From: Oxalobacteraceae bacterium
Lineage (GTDB): Bacteria; Pseudomonadota; Gammaproteobacteria; Burkholderiales; Burkholderiaceae_D
Assembly: GCA_013284265.1 (NCBI GenBank)
Contig: JABTBR010000017.1
Coordinates: 1-64,000, forward strand
Reading direction: 5' to 3'
Length of the DNA stretch: 64,000 nt
The notes beneath the pieces are model-generated. The model saw only the letters and a program-made list of their open reading frames with translations. It searched no databases and had not been told where the DNA came from. The translations under genes and the position numbers were made by a program. How positions within the stretch are numbered: the stretch's first letter is position 1; each line of letters opens with the position of its first letter. Of the stretch, positions 1 through 10,058 are shown piece by piece.

Positions 1-30
1 CTAAAAGCATCGCGGCATGCTAAAAATTAA

Positions 31-60
31 AAAACCCGCGCGGCTCGCGCCGGCGGGTTT
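31..60 (-). terminator. Intrinsic terminator after the ComEA-like gene
   Basis: Inverted repeat AAACCCGC / GCGGGTTT around a GC-rich centre. Read on the minus strand it is followed by a T-rich stretch (complement of bases 20-34). It lies about 20 bases past the stop of the minus-strand gene at 81-596. Confidence 0.8.
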
Positions 61-80
61 CTGATTGGCTCAACGCCGGC

Positions 81-596
81 TTACTTTTTGGCTGCGACGA
101 CTGGTGCGGCTGGCGCCGCGGCCTTGTCCGCTGCAGCGGCCTTATCTGCCTTGGCTGCGGCCTTGGCGGCCTTAGCGTCTTCCTTGGCTTTCTTGGCATC
201 GGCTTTCGCATCCACCTTGGCATCGGCCGCTTTGGCATCAACCTTCGCCTCAGCTGCCTTGGCATCGGCCTTCGCCTCGGCCTTGGCGGTTTTCGCGGCG
301 GCGGCCGGCTTGGCGGCGGCGCCATCCTTCGATTTGCCGTTCACCTGCAAACCGGCTTCCGACAGCTTGACGGAATTTTTCTCGCCTATGCCTTTGACGC
401 GTTTTTCAAAGTCGGCCCAGTCTTTGAACTCGCCACCCTTGCTACGCTCGTCCAGAATCGCCTTGGACTTGGCCGGGCCGATGCCCTTGACCGCGTCCAG
501 CGCGGCGGCGTCGGCCTTGTTGACGTCGACCTGTGCAAACGCAAAGCCCATCGTTGCAATCAGGGTGGCAACTGCCAGCAGTAATTTCTTGAACAT
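81..596 (-). CDS. ComEA-like helix-hairpin-helix protein with long Ala/Lys tail
   Basis: 171 aa. Residues 1-21 form a signal peptide (MFKKLLL...AFAQ). Residues 22-88 hold a ComEA-type helix-hairpin-helix domain: VDVNKADAAALDAVKGIG, then a second hairpin ending VKGIGEKNSVKL. This family binds double-stranded DNA in the periplasm during uptake, or acts as a small HhH protein of unknown role. The last ~80 residues are a low-complexity Ala/Lys/Asp tail built from repeats such as KVDAKAADA, resembling the tails of histone-H1-like bacterial proteins; plain ComEA proteins stop soon after the HhH domain. AGGAG lies just upstream of the ATG. It is the last gene after rfaE1 on this strand, about 150 bases away, and has its own terminator. 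Family confident; role in competence is inference. Confidence 0.85.
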   Translation of the reverse strand: MFKKLLLAVATLIATMGFAFAQVDVNKADAAALDAVKGIGPAKSKAILDERSKGGEFKDWADFEKRVKGIGEKNSVKLSEAGLQVNGKSKDGAAAKPAAAAKTAKAEAKADAKAAEAKVDAKAADAKVDAKADAKKAKEDAKAAKAAAKADKAAAADKAAAPAAPVVAAKK

Positions 597-746
597 GTCC
601 GTATCTCCTGTGAGTGGGAAAAAGAAAAAGGCAGCAAGGGCGATGGCGCGCCTTGGACACCCTTAACGGACGGGAAGCACTCTGGTTGACAAGAAAACAA
701 ACTTGCGGCCTGCCAGAGTTTGCGCCAGCGCAAACCCCAGCGCCTG

Positions 747-1691
747 TCAGCCGAACAGTTCCTCGCGCGTCACCGTCGCCGTACCCAGCTTGCCGACCAC
801 GATGCCGCCGGCCCGGTTGGCCGTCTGCACCGCCTCGTTCCAGCTCACGCCTGCGCCCAGCATGGCGGCCATGGTGGCGATCACGGTGTCGCCCGCGCCG
901 GACACGTCGAACACTTCGCGCGCGGCGGCCGGGATGTGGAACACTTCTTTCTCGGTGTACAAGGTCATGCCCTCTTCCGAACGGGTCAGCAACAGCGCAT
1001 CGAGGCGCAGCTCGCTGCGCATCTGCTGGGCCTTGGCCGTCAGCTGCTCTTCGCTGTTCCAGCTGCCGACGATGCGGCGCATTTCAGATTTGTTCGGCGT
1101 CAGCACCGTGGCGCCCGCGTAGCGGCTGAAATCGTCGCCCTTGGGATCGACCATCACCACCTTGCCGGCCGCGCGCGCCGTGGCGATCATGTCGGCCACG
1201 TTCACCAGGCTGCCCTTGGCGTAGTCGGACAGGATGATCACGTCATAGTCGGCTATCAGGGCCTTGAACTGCACCAGCTTGTCGCGCAGGACCACATCGG
1301 ATGGCGCTTCCTCGAAGTCGATCCGCACCATCTGCTGCTGGCGCCCGATCACGCGCAGCTTGATGATGGTGGAAATGGCTTCATCGCGTTTCAGGTAGCT
1401 GTGAATGCCGCCGCCGGCCAGCAGCTGCTCGACCTCGGCACCCGCCTCGTCATTGCCCACCACGCCCAGCAGGGCCGCATGGGTGCCCAGCGCGGCCGCG
1501 TTGCGCGCCACATTGGCCGCGCCGCCCAGGCGCGCCTCGCGCTTCTCGATGCGCACGATAGGCACCGGCGCCTCCGGCGAAATGCGGCTCACGTCGCCGA
1601 ACCAGTAACGGTCCAGCATCACGTCGCCCACCACCAGGATGCGCACCTGCTCCAGTGCCGGAGCTTGGTAAGTTGTCAGGGCTTGGCTCAT
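747..1691 (-). CDS. rfaE1: D-glycero-beta-D-manno-heptose-7-phosphate kinase
   Basis: 314 aa, PfkB/ribokinase fold. It phosphorylates D-glycero-D-manno-heptose 7-phosphate at C1 in ADP-heptose synthesis for the LPS inner core. Visible: N-terminal strand ILVVGDVMLDRYWFGDVSRISPEAPVP typical of HldE/RfaE1, the sugar-site motif LGGAANVARN near residues 55-64, and the C-terminal GAGDT anion hole at 265-269 with Asp268 as likely catalytic base. It has only the kinase domain; the adenylyltransferase domain fused in E. coli HldE (about 477 aa) is absent, as usual in betaproteobacteria where rfaE2 is separate. It begins 9 bases after the ugd stop, so it is probably cotranscribed with ugd and lapB. Confidence 0.93.
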   Translation of the reverse strand: MSQALTTYQAPALEQVRILVVGDVMLDRYWFGDVSRISPEAPVPIVRIEKREARLGGAANVARNAAALGTHAALLGVVGNDEAGAEVEQLLAGGGIHSYLKRDEAISTIIKLRVIGRQQQMVRIDFEEAPSDVVLRDKLVQFKALIADYDVIILSDYAKGSLVNVADMIATARAAGKVVMVDPKGDDFSRYAGATVLTPNKSEMRRIVGSWNSEEQLTAKAQQMRSELRLDALLLTRSEEGMTLYTEKEVFHIPAAAREVFDVSGAGDTVIATMAAMLGAGVSWNEAVQTANRAGGIVVGKLGTATVTREELFG

Positions 1692-1700
1692 GGATGTCTC

Positions 1701-3068
1701 TCAGCTACGGGTCAAAATGGAACGGCCAATGCCGTGGTATTCAAAGCCTGCTTCGGCCATCACTTCCGGCTCGAACAGATTGCGGCCATCGAAGATCACG
1801 GCCTGCTTCAGGCTGGCCTTGATGAGGTCGAAGTCGGGGCTGCGGAAAGCCTTCCATTCGGTGACGATGACCAGGGCGTCGGCCGCGTCCAGCGTATCCA
1901 TCGGACTGCCGGCGAAGCGCACCCGCGCCAGCTGGGCCGCGTCCAGGTCGAGCGCCAGCACGCGCTGCGCCTCCGGCATCGCGACCGGATCGTAGACCGC
2001 CACGCTGGCACCGGCATCGAGCAGCTGCTTGAGCAGCACCCGCGCCGGGGCTTCGCGCATATCGTCGGTGTTCGGCTTGAAGGCCAGGCCCCAGACCGCG
2101 AAGTGGCGGCCCGTCAGGTCCTCGCCGAAACGCTTGACCACCTTCTGACCCAGCACCAGCTTCTGCTTGTCGTTGACCGCTTCCACCGCGCGCAGGATCA
2201 GCAAGTCCTGGTCGTACAGCCGTGCGGTGCGTTCCAGCGCCTGCACGTCTTTCGGGAAGCAGGAGCCGCCGTAGCCGGCGCCGGCATACAGGAAGCTGTG
2301 GCCGATGCGCGGATCGGAACCGATGCCGTGGCGGACCGCTTCGATATCGGCGCCGACCTGGTCGGCCAGGTTGGCCAGCTCGTTCATGAAGGAGATGCGG
2401 GTCGCCAGCATCGCGTTGGCTGCGTATTTGGTGAACTCGGCCGAACGCACATCCATCCAGAAAGTGCGCTCGTGGTTGCGGTTGAACGGGGTGTAGAGCT
2501 TCTTCATCAGGCCGTGGGCGCGCTCGCCTTCCGGCGTGCGGTCGTAACCGATCACGATGCGGTCGGGACGCATGAAGTCTTCCACCGCCGCGCCCTCTTT
2601 GAGGAACTCGGGATTCGACACCACCGAGAACGTGGCGGCGGCGCCGCGCGCATCCAGCTCTTCCTGCACGGCCGCGCGCACGCGGTCGGCGGTGCCAACC
2701 GGCACGGTGGACTTGTCGACGATGACCTTGAATTCCGTCATGTGGCGGCCGATGTTGCGGGCCGCGGCCAGCACATACTGCAGGTCGGCCGAGCCGTCTT
2801 CATCGGGCGGCGTACCGACCGCGATGAACTGCAGCGTGCCGTGCGCCACCGAGGCGGCGACGTCGGTGGAAAACTGCAGGCGGCCGGCGGCGCGGTTGCG
2901 CGCGACCACCTCTTCCAGACCCGGTTCATGGATAGGGATGCCGCCGCTATTGAGCAAGGCGATTTTTTTCGCGTCCACGTCCAGGCAGAAGACGTCGTTG
3001 CCCAGCTCCGCCAGGCAAGCGCCGGTCACCAGGCCGACATAGCCGGTGCCGATAATGGTAATTTTCAT
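1701..3068 (-). CDS. ugd: UDP-glucose 6-dehydrogenase
   Basis: 455 aa. It oxidises UDP-glucose to UDP-glucuronate with two NAD+, feeding LPS and exopolysaccharide synthesis. The N-terminal Rossmann motif [17 protein letters not shown] is at residues 7-23. The central NPEFLKEG segment is at 152-159. The catalytic cysteine is Cys270 in [10 protein letters not shown]. The C-terminal UDP-binding domain includes [15 protein letters not shown]. Length and all signature motifs are normal for the family. GGCGGAGAA precedes the ATG. It sits between lapB and rfaE1, all envelope polysaccharide genes. Confidence 0.96.
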   Translation of the reverse strand: MKITIIGTGYVGLVTGACLAELGNDVFCLDVDAKKIALLNSGGIPIHEPGLEEVVARNRAAGRLQFSTDVAASVAHGTLQFIAVGTPPDEDGSADLQYVLAAARNIGRHMTEFKVIVDKSTVPVGTADRVRAAVQEELDARGAAATFSVVSNPEFLKEGAAVEDFMRPDRIVIGYDRTPEGERAHGLMKKLYTPFNRNHERTFWMDVRSAEFTKYAANAMLATRISFMNELANLADQVGADIEAVRHGIGSDPRIGHSFLYAGAGYGGSCFPKDVQALERTARLYDQDLLILRAVEAVNDKQKLVLGQKVVKRFGEDLTGRHFAVWGLAFKPNTDDMREAPARVLLKQLLDAGASVAVYDPVAMPEAQRVLALDLDAAQLARVRFAGSPMDTLDAADALVIVTEWKAFRSPDFDLIKASLKQAVIFDGRNLFEPEVMAEAGFEYHGIGRSILTRS

Positions 3069-3089
3069 GTGTTCTCCGCCTACTTCTTT

Positions 3090-4265
3090 TTAATTCATGA
3101 CATTCAGTTCTTCGGTGCGGCGCGGCGGGTAGGTCTCCCAGCGGCTGCAACCGGGGCAATGCCAGTAGAACTGGCGCGCCTTGAAGCCGCAATGGCTGCA
3201 CTGATAGCGCGCCAGTTTCTGGGTATAGCCGTGCACCAGGTTCTTCACCATCGACAGCTCGGAAATCAGCGCGGCCGGCGCATCCATCAGGCGCGCCTCC
3301 AGCAGCTTGTCCAGGCCCAGCAGGGTCGGGGTGCGGCGCAGCTCCTCGCTGACCAGCTGCTTGGCAGCTTCCACGCCGTCGAGTTCCAGCACGGCCTTGA
3401 ACACCACTTCGATCAGGTCGATCGACGAGGCCTGTTCCAGATAGGATTTGAGCAGACTCACGCCCTCTTCCGGACGGCCGACCTTGCGGTAGCCATCCAT
3501 CAGGCGCTGGGCCACCAGTGCCACGTGCGGCACGCTTTGCTGTTCGACTCTGCGCCAGGTCAGCAGCGCGCCTTCGACCTCGCCCTGGGCCAGCTGGGCA
3601 TCGCCCGTCAGCAGGGTCGCGCGCACATTGCCGCGGTCGGCCTGCATCGATTTTTCCAGCAGCGGGAAGGCGTTCTCCGGATGCAGCTGGACCAGCGCAT
3701 CCTGCGCCAGTTCGCAATAGAACTGGGCGACTTCCTTCTGGCGCGAGCCGGCGCCGGCTTCCTGCAGACCCAGCGCCGCTTCGATCGCGCGCGGCCATTC
3801 TTTTTCACGCTGGAAGATCTCCAGCAAGGCGCGCCGCGCCTGCACCGCGTACTGGGTGCCGATCAGGCCATTGAAGGTTTCCTCGGCGCGGTCGAGCAGG
3901 CCGGCCTTCAGATAATCCATGCCCAGCTCATAGGCCGCGTGCTGCTGCTGTTCCTGCGGCAGGTCGGGACGCGACAGGAGATTCTGGTGCACCCGGATCG
4001 CGCGCTCGGTCTCGCCGCGGCGGCGGAACAGATTGCCCAGCGCGAAGTGCATATCGGCCGTTTCCGGGTCGTGCTTGACGATCTCGATGAAGGCGTCGAT
4101 CGCCTTGTCCGGCTGGTCGTTGAGCAGGAAGTTCAGGCCCTTGAAATAGCCGCGCGGCAGCGTGCGCGACTCCGACACCAGTTGACGGATGTCGACGCGC
4201 GCGGCGACCCAGCCCAGTCCGAAAAAGACCGGGATCCCCAATAACCACCAGAGTTCAAATTCCAT
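3090..4265 (-). CDS. lapB: Lipopolysaccharide assembly protein LapB
   Basis: 391 aa, inner-membrane-anchored TPR protein (YciM). In E. coli LapB works with FtsH to control LpxC stability and coordinates LPS assembly. Residues 5-22 form one N-terminal membrane segment (LWWLLGIPVFFGLGWVAA). TPR helices follow (for example DMHFALGNLFRRRGETERAI). The C-terminal rubredoxin-like zinc knuckle is intact: CSHC near 355 and CPGC near 369. It follows lapA by 30 bases, the canonical lapA-lapB order. Confidence 0.95.
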   Translation of the reverse strand: MEFELWWLLGIPVFFGLGWVAARVDIRQLVSESRTLPRGYFKGLNFLLNDQPDKAIDAFIEIVKHDPETADMHFALGNLFRRRGETERAIRVHQNLLSRPDLPQEQQQHAAYELGMDYLKAGLLDRAEETFNGLIGTQYAVQARRALLEIFQREKEWPRAIEAALGLQEAGAGSRQKEVAQFYCELAQDALVQLHPENAFPLLEKSMQADRGNVRATLLTGDAQLAQGEVEGALLTWRRVEQQSVPHVALVAQRLMDGYRKVGRPEEGVSLLKSYLEQASSIDLIEVVFKAVLELDGVEAAKQLVSEELRRTPTLLGLDKLLEARLMDAPAALISELSMVKNLVHGYTQKLARYQCSHCGFKARQFYWHCPGCSRWETYPPRRTEELNVMN

Positions 4266-4295
4266 GCTGTGTGTGCTGTACGAGTTGGTGCGGCA

Positions 4296-4601
4296 TTACT
4301 GCTGCGTGTTGACGCTGTCCGGCTGCGGCTGGGCCGTGCCCTGCTGAACCGAGGACTGCAGCGTATCGATGGTGGTTTTGTGTTTGTTCGTTTCGCGGCG
4401 GTGGCGGAACACGGTGGGCGTGAGCGCCAGTACGCCAAGGCCGGCGCCGGCGACGAAGAAGCCGAGCAGCATCAGCACCAGGGGGCCGCGCAATTCGTAA
4501 TGGAGGAAGAAATGCAGATCGACTTCCTGCGTATTCTTCAGGGCGAAGCCAAAAAACAAGACGAAAAGAACAAATCCAATGATGGAAGAGATGAATTTCA
4601 T
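4296..4601 (-). CDS. lapA: Lipopolysaccharide assembly protein LapA-like membrane protein
   Basis: 101 aa, LapA (YciS, DUF1049). It has two hydrophobic segments, residues 4-22 (ISSIIGFVLFVLFFGFALK) and about 41-61, and a short polar C-terminal helix. NTQEVDLHFF between the segments matches the family's typical N-x-Q-x-V strand. It acts with LapB at the inner membrane. The ihfB-lapA-lapB order supports the call. The Gln/Pro-rich tail is not conserved in the family. Confidence 0.9.
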   Translation of the reverse strand: MKFISSIIGFVLFVLFFGFALKNTQEVDLHFFLHYELRGPLVLMLLGFFVAGAGLGVLALTPTVFRHRRETNKHKTTIDTLQSSVQQGTAQPQPDSVNTQQ

Positions 4602-4678
4602 TAGTCTGGTTCCTGTTCTGAATTTCTGAAGAGCGCCAGTATGGCACTAGAAACCGTTTATATCAAAATTTGCTGCCC

Positions 4679-4712
4679 AAAAAAAAGCGGCATCCAGGGA
4701 CGCCGCTTTTTT
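4679..4712 (-). terminator. Terminator downstream of ihfB
   Basis: Stem GCGGC / GCCGC extended by A/T pairs. On the minus strand it is followed by eight T residues (complement of 4679-4686). It begins about 22 bases past the ihfB stop, so much of the rpsA-ihfB transcript probably ends before lapA. Confidence 0.75.
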
Positions 4713-4733
4713 ACATCGAAACCGATAGACGCT

Positions 4734-5039
4734 TCAGTCCTCGATGATCGGTTGCCCGACCATCGCATCGACCCGCTCGCGCAACTGCTTGCCTGGCTTG
4801 AAGTGGGGCACCCGTTTTTCGGGCACCATCACCTTGTCGCCGGACTTCGGATTGCGTCCGATGCGCGGTGGCCGGCTATTCAGAGCAAAGCTGCCAAAAC
4901 CGCGGATCTCGATGCGCTGACCGGTCGCCAAGGCGTTGGTCATCGCATCCAGAATGGTCTTGACGGCATACTCCGCATCCTTGGCCACCAGCTGAGAATA
5001 ACGCTCAGCCAGGCGGTTGATCAACTCGGACTTGGTCAT
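4734..5039 (-). CDS. ihfB: Integration host factor subunit beta
   Basis: 101 aa, HU/IHF family. With IHF-alpha it bends DNA at specific sites. It starts [14 protein letters not shown] as in IHF-beta. The beta-arm region contains [22 protein letters not shown] with the DNA-intercalating proline motif (GRNPKSG). The C-terminal helix carries [12 protein letters not shown]. It lies directly downstream of rpsA with a 16-base gap, the conserved rpsA-ihfB arrangement. Confidence 0.97.
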   Translation of the reverse strand: MTKSELINRLAERYSQLVAKDAEYAVKTILDAMTNALATGQRIEIRGFGSFALNSRPPRIGRNPKSGDKVMVPEKRVPHFKPGKQLRERVDAMVGQPIIED

Positions 5040-5055
5040 CTACAGAGTCGCAATA

Positions 5056-6756
5056 TTAGTTCTTGTTGTCGAACTTGGCTTTCAACAGCGCGCCCAGGCT
5101 GGTGGTGCCCGAAGCTGCGTTGTTGTCGGTAGCGGCCATTTTCTGCATCGCTTCCTGGGTCTCGACATTGTCTTTCGCTTTGATCGACAGCTGGATGCTG
5201 CGAGCTTTGCGGTCGATGTTGATGACCAGGGCTTCGACGGAATCGCCAACCTTCAGGTGCGTACCGGCATCTTCCACGCGGTCGCGGGAGATTTCGGAAG
5301 CGCGCAGGTAGCCTTCGACTTCTTCGGACAGTTGGATCACGGCGCCTTTAGGCTCAACCGATTTAACGGTGCCGGTTACCAGCGCGCCCTTGTCGTTCAT
5401 GGCTGCGAAGTTGTTGAATGGGTCGCCTTCCAGTTGCTTGACGCCCAGGGAAACGCGCTCGCGCTCAACGTCGATGGCCAGAACGATGGCTTCCAGTTCG
5501 TCACCTTTCTTGAAGCGACGCACGGCTTCTTCGCCGGTTTCGGTCCAGGACAGGTCGGACAGGTGCACCAGGCCGTCGATGTTACCGGCCAGGCCGATGA
5601 ACACGCCGAAGTCGGTGATCGATTTGATCGCGCCACGGACTTTATCGCCCTTCTTGTGGGTCACGCCGAAGTCATCCCATGGATTTGCTTTGCACTGTTT
5701 CATGCCCAGCGAAATACGGCGACGCTCTTCGTCGATTTCCAGAACCATCACTTCAACTTCATCGCCCAGTTGGACAACTTTGTTTGGAGCGACGTTTTTG
5801 TTGGTCCAGTCCATTTCGGAAACGTGGACCAGGCCTTCGATACCCTGCTCGACTTCAACGAACGCGCCGTAGTCGGTCAGGTTCGTTACTTTACCGAACA
5901 GACGGGTGCTTTGTGGATAACGACGGGACAGACCGGTCCAAGGATCGTCGCCCAGTTGTTTCACGCCCAGCGAAACACGGTTCTTCTCTTGATCGTATTT
6001 CAGGACTTTAGCGGTGATTTCCTGACCAACGGTCAGTACTTCCGACGGGTGACGCACACGACGCCATGCCAGATCGGTGATGTGCAGCAGGCCATCGATA
6101 CCGCCCAGATCCACGAACGCGCCGTAGTCGGTGATATTTTTGACGACGCCGGTAACCACGGTGCCTTCTTTCAGCGTTTCCATCAGTTTCTGACGCTCTT
6201 CGCCCATCGAAGCTTCGATGACGGCGCGGCGGGACAGAACCACGTTGTTACGCTTGCGATCCAGTTTGATCACTTTGAATTCGAGGGTCTTGCCTTCGAA
6301 TGGGGTGGTGTCCTTGACTGGACGGGTGTCAACCAGCGAACCCGGCAGGAAGGCGCGGATGCCGTTGGTCAGAACCGTCAGGCCGCCCTTGACTTTACCG
6401 TTGACGGTACCGACGACGATCTCGCCCGATTCCATCGCTTTTTCCAGTGCCAGCCACGAAGCCAGACGCTTGGCTTTGTCGCGCGACAGGATGGTATCGC
6501 CGAAACCATTTTCGAGCGATTCGATCGCCACGGAAACGAAGTCGCCTACTTTGACTTCCAGTTCGCCGTGGTCGTTCTTGAATTCTTCAACAGGGATGAA
6601 AGCTTCCGATTTCAGACCAGCGTTAACGATCACGAAATTGTGGTCGAGGCGCACGACTTCAGCGGAGATAACTTCGCCGGAGCGCATATCTTGACGGGAC
6701 AGCGACTCTTCGAAGAGTGCTGCAAAACTTTCCATACCAGTGGTAGCTGTAGACAT
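5056..6756 (-). CDS. rpsA: 30S ribosomal protein S1
   Basis: 566 aa from the ATG at 6756. Six S1 RNA-binding repeats are recognisable, several with GAFVDLGG or GAFVEVE strands and the linker VSLGVKQL. S1 binds mRNA leaders during translation initiation. Start choice: an in-frame GTG at 6765 adds MNP, and a further ATG at 6735 would give [12 protein letters not shown], aligned with the E. coli start region. I chose MSTATTG as a compromise. No strong Shine-Dalgarno is visible, which fits the known weak-SD, autoregulated rpsA of E. coli. It follows cmk after a 166-base leader that could carry its own promoter. Confidence 0.95.
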   Translation of the reverse strand: MSTATTGMESFAALFEESLSRQDMRSGEVISAEVVRLDHNFVIVNAGLKSEAFIPVEEFKNDHGELEVKVGDFVSVAIESLENGFGDTILSRDKAKRLASWLALEKAMESGEIVVGTVNGKVKGGLTVLTNGIRAFLPGSLVDTRPVKDTTPFEGKTLEFKVIKLDRKRNNVVLSRRAVIEASMGEERQKLMETLKEGTVVTGVVKNITDYGAFVDLGGIDGLLHITDLAWRRVRHPSEVLTVGQEITAKVLKYDQEKNRVSLGVKQLGDDPWTGLSRRYPQSTRLFGKVTNLTDYGAFVEVEQGIEGLVHVSEMDWTNKNVAPNKVVQLGDEVEVMVLEIDEERRRISLGMKQCKANPWDDFGVTHKKGDKVRGAIKSITDFGVFIGLAGNIDGLVHLSDLSWTETGEEAVRRFKKGDELEAIVLAIDVERERVSLGVKQLEGDPFNNFAAMNDKGALVTGTVKSVEPKGAVIQLSEEVEGYLRASEISRDRVEDAGTHLKVGDSVEALVINIDRKARSIQLSIKAKDNVETQEAMQKMAATDNNAASGTTSLGALLKAKFDNKN

Positions 6757-6922
6757 AGGGTTCACACAAGGTTAGCCAGCAGAGATCGCACGACGCGACT
6801 TAAACTGGGTTAGGGTTTTGACACACCCGCAGCGGACACATGCCCGCAACAGGCACCAACAAATGGCCGATCAACTGGCCACTTTTACTACTTTGAAACA
6901 TTCTTGCCGCCCGCTTCGCTAT

Positions 6923-7591
6923 TTATTTAATAACAGCGGCGTACCATTTCAACACTTCCTCAACGGCCTGATCGGCCGTCATGGACGAGGTATCGAGCAC
7001 ATGCGCGCCCTCTGCCGGGATCAGCGGTGCGATGGCGCGGTTGGTATCGCGTTCATCCCGGGCTCGCAAATCCATCAGAAGGTCTTCCATATTAGCAGAA
7101 ATCCCTTTGTCAATCAATTGCTTATATCGGCGATCGGCACGCGCGTCAACACTGGCCGTCAAAAACACCTTCAGCGGGGCATGCGGGAAGATCACCGAGC
7201 CCATGTCGCGCCCGTCGGCCACCAGCCCGGGCGCCTTGCGGAAACCCAGTTGCAGCCCCGTCAGCGCATGGCGCACGGCGGGAAAAGTGGCGATTTTCGA
7301 GGCCGTGTTACCCACCTCTTCGGCACGGATCGCATCGGTGACGTTTTCGTGCGACAGAATGACGGATGAGCCCGTAAAGCTGCAGGGCAGATGCTCGGCC
7401 AGCTTGGCCAAGGCGTGCTCGTCGGCCAGATCGGTGCCGCGGCGCAAGGCCATCAGCGCGGTCAGGCGGTACAGCGCGCCCGAATCGAGGTAGTGGAAGC
7501 CGAGCTTATCGGCAACACGGTGCGCGACGGTACCCTTGCCGGATGCGGTAGGGCCGTCGATGGCGATGACAGGGATGGTGTGTGTCGGCAT
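6923..7591 (-). CDS. cmk: Cytidylate kinase
   Basis: 222 aa. It phosphorylates CMP/dCMP with ATP. The P-loop [11 protein letters not shown] is at residues 12-22, followed by [13 protein letters not shown] (CMP-binding) and [13 protein letters not shown] near residue 130. An upstream TTG at 7597 is also open; the ATG at 7591 ([14 protein letters not shown]) fits the family start better. It lies in the conserved aroA-cmk-rpsA order. Confidence 0.95.
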   Translation of the reverse strand: MPTHTIPVIAIDGPTASGKGTVAHRVADKLGFHYLDSGALYRLTALMALRRGTDLADEHALAKLAEHLPCSFTGSSVILSHENVTDAIRAEEVGNTASKIATFPAVRHALTGLQLGFRKAPGLVADGRDMGSVIFPHAPLKVFLTASVDARADRRYKQLIDKGISANMEDLLMDLRARDERDTNRAIAPLIPAEGAHVLDTSSMTADQAVEEVLKWYAAVIK

Positions 7592-7664
7592 GAGCAATGA
7601 TTCAATGTTTTAAAAAATACAGCTGGGCTGATCGCAGTTTACAAAGAGGCCGGCGGCGCGCGCC

Positions 7665-7731
7665 AAAAACCCGGGGCGCAAACCTGGGGTCTGACCCGGC
7701 GGGTCAGACCCCGGCTCTTTGCCTTGGGTTT
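7665..7731. repeat. Dispersed palindromic repeat, copy A (short class)
   Basis: 67-base copy of a repeat found six times in the window. The core is a perfect 12-bp inverted repeat GGGGTCTGACCC / GGGTCAGACCCC with a GGC centre (7686-7712). The outer part runs AAAACCC...GGGTTT, and a GCCGGCGGCCCGCC motif lies just outside (7741-7755). It lies between aroA and cmk, immediately 3' of aroA. Confidence 0.85.
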
Positions 7732-7790
7732 CAGGCAATCGCCGGCGGCCCGCCAACAATGAGGTCCGCCCCCGGCATTTTGCAGGGGAT

Positions 7791-9122
7791 TTACTTTGCG
7801 ATGGCAGCAAACGCGGCAAAATACTCCGGGAAAGTCTTCGCCACGCACTTCGGATCGTTGATGCGCATGGTATTGCCCTTGCGCGCCGCGCCGCTCAGCG
7901 ACGCCAGCGAGAAGCACATCGCCATCCGGTGATCATCATAGGTATCGATGGTCGCGGCGGTGATCACGGCCGGCGGCGTCACGCTCAGATAATCGGCGCC
8001 CTCCTCCACAATCGCCCCCAGCTTGCGCAGCTCGGTGGCCATGGCCGCGATGCGGTCGGTCTCCTTCACGCGCCAGCTGGCGATATTGCGCAGCGTACTG
8101 GTGCCATCGGCATACAGCGCCGCGATCGCAATCGTCATGGCCGCATCGGGAATATGATTAAAATCGGCATCGATGGCCTTCAGCACCCCGTTCGAGCGCG
8201 TCTCTATCCAGTTGTCGCCCATGGTGACCTGGGCCCCCATCTGCTCCAGCGCGGCGACGAAACGCACATCGCCCTGGATACTGTCGCGCCCCACGCCCTC
8301 GACCCGCACCGGACCGCCGGCAATCGCGCCAGCCGCCAGGAAGTAGGACGCCGACGAAGCGTCGCCCTCCACATGGATCGTGCCCGGGCTCTGATAGATC
8401 TGCCCCGGCTGCACCGTAAACGAGGCCCAGCCATCCTGCTCCACCTTCACGCCGAAGCGGCGCATCAGGTTCAGCGTGATCTCGATATAGGGCTTGGAAA
8501 TGAGCTCGCCCACCACATCGATGGAAATCGCATGGTCGCGCGCCATCAGCGGGGCCACCATCAACAGCGCCGTCAGGAACTGGCTCGACACATTGCCGCG
8601 CACCGACAGGCGCTCGGCGTGGATCTTGCCGCGGCCGATATGCAGCGGCGGGAAGCCGGCGTTGCCGGTGTATTCAATATGGGTGCCGGCGGCATTGAGC
8701 GCGTCGACCAGGTCGCCGATGGGACGCTCATGCATGCGCGGCACGCCGTGCAGCTTGTAGTCGCCGCCGATCACGGCCAGCGCCGCCGTCAGCGGACGGA
8801 TCGCGGTGCCGGCATTGCCCATGAACAGATCGGCCGCCTGGTTGGGGAAGATCCCGCCCACGCCGTTCACATGGTGCACCGTGCCCGGGCCGGCCAGCTC
8901 GTCCTGGCGCCACTTGACGCCCAGCGAACGCAGCGCCTCGAGCATGACGGCGGTATCGTCCGAGGCCAGCAGGTCGACGATGCGGGTTTCGCCCTCGGCC
9001 AGCGCGGCCAGCAGCAGGATGCGATTGGAGATGCTTTTCGAGCCCGGCAGGCGGACCACGCCTTCAACCCGCGCCACCGGTTTCAGGTCGATGTGCTCAA
9101 GAGTGTGATGTTGCTGGGTCAT
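7791..9122 (-). CDS. aroA: 3-phosphoshikimate 1-carboxyvinyltransferase (EPSP synthase)
   Basis: 443 aa. It transfers enolpyruvate from PEP to shikimate 3-phosphate, the sixth shikimate step. Signatures: [20 protein letters not shown] near residue 25, [13 protein letters not shown] near 100 (PEP-site GNAGTAxRPL), and [19 protein letters not shown] in the C-terminal domain. Normal length. The gap from tyrA is 17 bases, so the two are cotranscribed. In some relatives aroA is fused to tyrA or cmk; here it is separate. Confidence 0.97.
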   Translation of the reverse strand: MTQQHHTLEHIDLKPVARVEGVVRLPGSKSISNRILLLAALAEGETRIVDLLASDDTAVMLEALRSLGVKWRQDELAGPGTVHHVNGVGGIFPNQAADLFMGNAGTAIRPLTAALAVIGGDYKLHGVPRMHERPIGDLVDALNAAGTHIEYTGNAGFPPLHIGRGKIHAERLSVRGNVSSQFLTALLMVAPLMARDHAISIDVVGELISKPYIEITLNLMRRFGVKVEQDGWASFTVQPGQIYQSPGTIHVEGDASSASYFLAAGAIAGGPVRVEGVGRDSIQGDVRFVAALEQMGAQVTMGDNWIETRSNGVLKAIDADFNHIPDAAMTIAIAALYADGTSTLRNIASWRVKETDRIAAMATELRKLGAIVEEGADYLSVTPPAVITAATIDTYDDHRMAMCFSLASLSGAARKGNTMRINDPKCVAKTFPEYFAAFAAIAK

Positions 9123-9139
9123 ACCGTATTCCTTGTGTG

Positions 9140-10054
9140 CTATTCAGCTTTGTCTTGTGCTTGCGGCGCCTCGGCCGCTTCGATTGCCTCGATCCACTGC
9201 TGGCGCGCGTGCTGGGCCGTGCTGTACACGCCCTCGATCGCGACGCCGTCGCAGGCGGCCAGGCTGGCGCGCATGCGTGTCAATTGTGCCAGATAGGCAT
9301 CGAGCTCGGTCAGCAAGGCTGGCTGGTTAGCCAGGCTGATGTCGCGCCACATTTCAGGGGACGAACCGGCGATTCTCGTGAAATCGCGGAAGCCGCTGGC
9401 GGCATACTGGAACAGCAGATCTGCATGGGGCTTGTTGGCGATGTCGTCGACCAGCGCGAATGCCAGCAGATGCGGCAGATGGCTGACGGCGGCAAACACC
9501 TTGTCATGCTCTTGCGGGGTCAGGCGGTGGATCACCGCGCCGCAGGCGCGCCAGGCGGCGGCCACGCGTTCGATGTCGGCGTCGGCGTTTTCCGCCAGCG
9601 CCGTCAGCACCGTCTTTTTACCCACATATAAATGGTCGATGGCCGCGTCCGGGCCATTGGTCTCGCGTCCGGCGATCGGGTGGCCGGGCACGAACTGGGC
9701 GACCTTGCCGCCCAGCGCGCGCCGCGCACTCTCCACCACATCGGACTTGGTGCTGCCGGCGTCGCTGACCACCGTGCCAGGCTGCAGGTGCGGCGCGATA
9801 GCCGCCAGTATCCTTTCGGTCTGGGCCACCGGCGCGGCCAGCAGCACCAGGTCGGCGCCGGCCAGCGCCTCGGCCATGCCGGCCTCGCCGCTGCCGCCGA
9901 TGACGTCGATGATGCCCAGTTCGCGCGCCCGCTCAAGCGAGGCCTGGGACCGGCCCATGCCCACCACGGTGCGCACGGCGCCAGCCTTTTTGAGGGCCCG
10001 TGCAAACGAGCCGCCAATCAGTCCGACGCCAAAAATAACAATCTTGTTCAACAC
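9140..10054 (-). CDS. tyrA: Prephenate dehydrogenase
   Basis: 304 aa, monofunctional TyrA. It oxidatively decarboxylates prephenate (or arogenate) to the tyrosine precursor. The N-terminal Rossmann motif is [16 protein letters not shown] at residues 6-21. [12 protein letters not shown] is near 100, and the [14 protein letters not shown] catalytic-histidine segment near 124. There is no chorismate mutase or ACT domain. The start codon is GTG, 4 bases after the hisC stop, which suggests translational coupling. Confidence 0.93.
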   Translation of the reverse strand: MLNKIVIFGVGLIGGSFARALKKAGAVRTVVGMGRSQASLERARELGIIDVIGGSGEAGMAEALAGADLVLLAAPVAQTERILAAIAPHLQPGTVVSDAGSTKSDVVESARRALGGKVAQFVPGHPIAGRETNGPDAAIDHLYVGKKTVLTALAENADADIERVAAAWRACGAVIHRLTPQEHDKVFAAVSHLPHLLAFALVDDIANKPHADLLFQYAASGFRDFTRIAGSSPEMWRDISLANQPALLTELDAYLAQLTRMRASLAACDGVAIEGVYSTAQHARQQWIEAIEAAEAPQAQDKAE

Positions 10055-10058
10055 GATA

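Noticed and set aside
683..688. TTGACA as a promoter box
   Set aside because: No -10 at suitable spacing and no plus-strand gene follows.
720..4244. Plus-strand open frame of 1174 codons
   Set aside because: It lies opposite rfaE1, ugd and lapB and reads as low-complexity His/Gln/Arg protein, a typical GC-rich shadow frame.
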